Shown here in pieces: positions 23,322 to 23,330 of a stretch of DNA of 23,330 nucleotides. Location: contig JAILDI010000115.1 in assembly GCA_024689525.1 (NCBI GenBank), forward strand, positions 1 through 23,330. Reading direction: 5' to 3'. This DNA comes from Bacteroidales bacterium (GTDB lineage: Bacteria > Bacteroidota > Bacteroidia > Bacteroidales > UBA932). Position numbers and translations under genes: made by a program. Each line of letters begins with the position of its first letter. The first letter of the stretch is position 1. The notes below the pieces were generated by a model that saw only the letters and a program-made list of their open reading frames with translations, searched no databases and was not told the origin of the DNA.

Positions 23322-23330
23322 ATAAAAAAA

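Noticed and set aside
1..23330. CRISPR arrays, tRNA or rRNA genes, insertion sequences, phage or conjugation genes
   Set aside because: No regular repeats, cloverleaf-like segments, transposase motifs or terminal inverted repeats were seen on either strand; this looks like ordinary chromosomal DNA.

Overview
The window is about 23 kb of gene-dense DNA, roughly 55% GC by eye. It most likely comes from a member of the Bacteroidales (Bacteroidota). The reasons are several promoters of the Bacteroidota type (TTG, about 20 nt, TAnnTTTG), a carboxypeptidase-regulatory/plug/beta-barrel outer-membrane protein, DUF4491 and DUF2490 proteins, and a weak role for Shine-Dalgarno sites. The genus cannot be fixed from sequence reading alone. 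No rRNA, tRNA, CRISPR array or insertion sequence was seen.

Region 1 (1-5120, minus strand) is one operon. It encodes an IrtAB/YbtPQ-like pair of ABC half-transporters, an MptD/Trep_Strep-type membrane S component, a protein of the L-2-amino-thiazoline-4-carboxylate hydrolase family, and the N-terminus of a membrane-anchored protein that looks like a SAM methyltransferase. The first four genes are chained by ATGA overlaps or a short gap. The operon has its own promoter, and its leader of about 170 nt holds a 26-codon ORF whose stop codon sits on the foot of an intrinsic terminator: a candidate attenuator. My working reading is uptake and processing of a thiazoline-containing metallophore or a related small molecule.

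Region 2 (5171-10029) holds a LytS/LytTR two-component system (minus strand) divergent from a 973-residue outer-membrane beta-barrel protein (plus strand). Region 3 (10137-13048) has a decayed flavoprotein pseudogene, then the AmmeMemoRadiSam pair: a MEMO-AMMECR1 fusion followed by its radical SAM partner, overlapping by one base. Region 4 (13189-16249) has a bacterioferritin-like protein with altered metal ligands, a Cu/Zn-type permease with a C-terminal HMA domain, a GreA/GreB factor and an alpha/beta hydrolase. Region 5 (16283-19105) is one 940-residue protein that fuses a condensation/acyltransferase-like domain to a complete acetyl-CoA hydrolase/CoA-transferase. Region 6 (19199-23309) has a small beta-barrel protein with a DUF4491 membrane protein, a Tat-exported flavodoxin-like protein, a DUF2490 barrel and a sodium:solute symporter.

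A cross-cutting pattern: four genes (histidine kinase, large barrel protein, greA, symporter) have exactly 4 nt between the -7 box and the ATG, which predicts leaderless mRNAs. No gene-free stretch exceeds about 260 bases.
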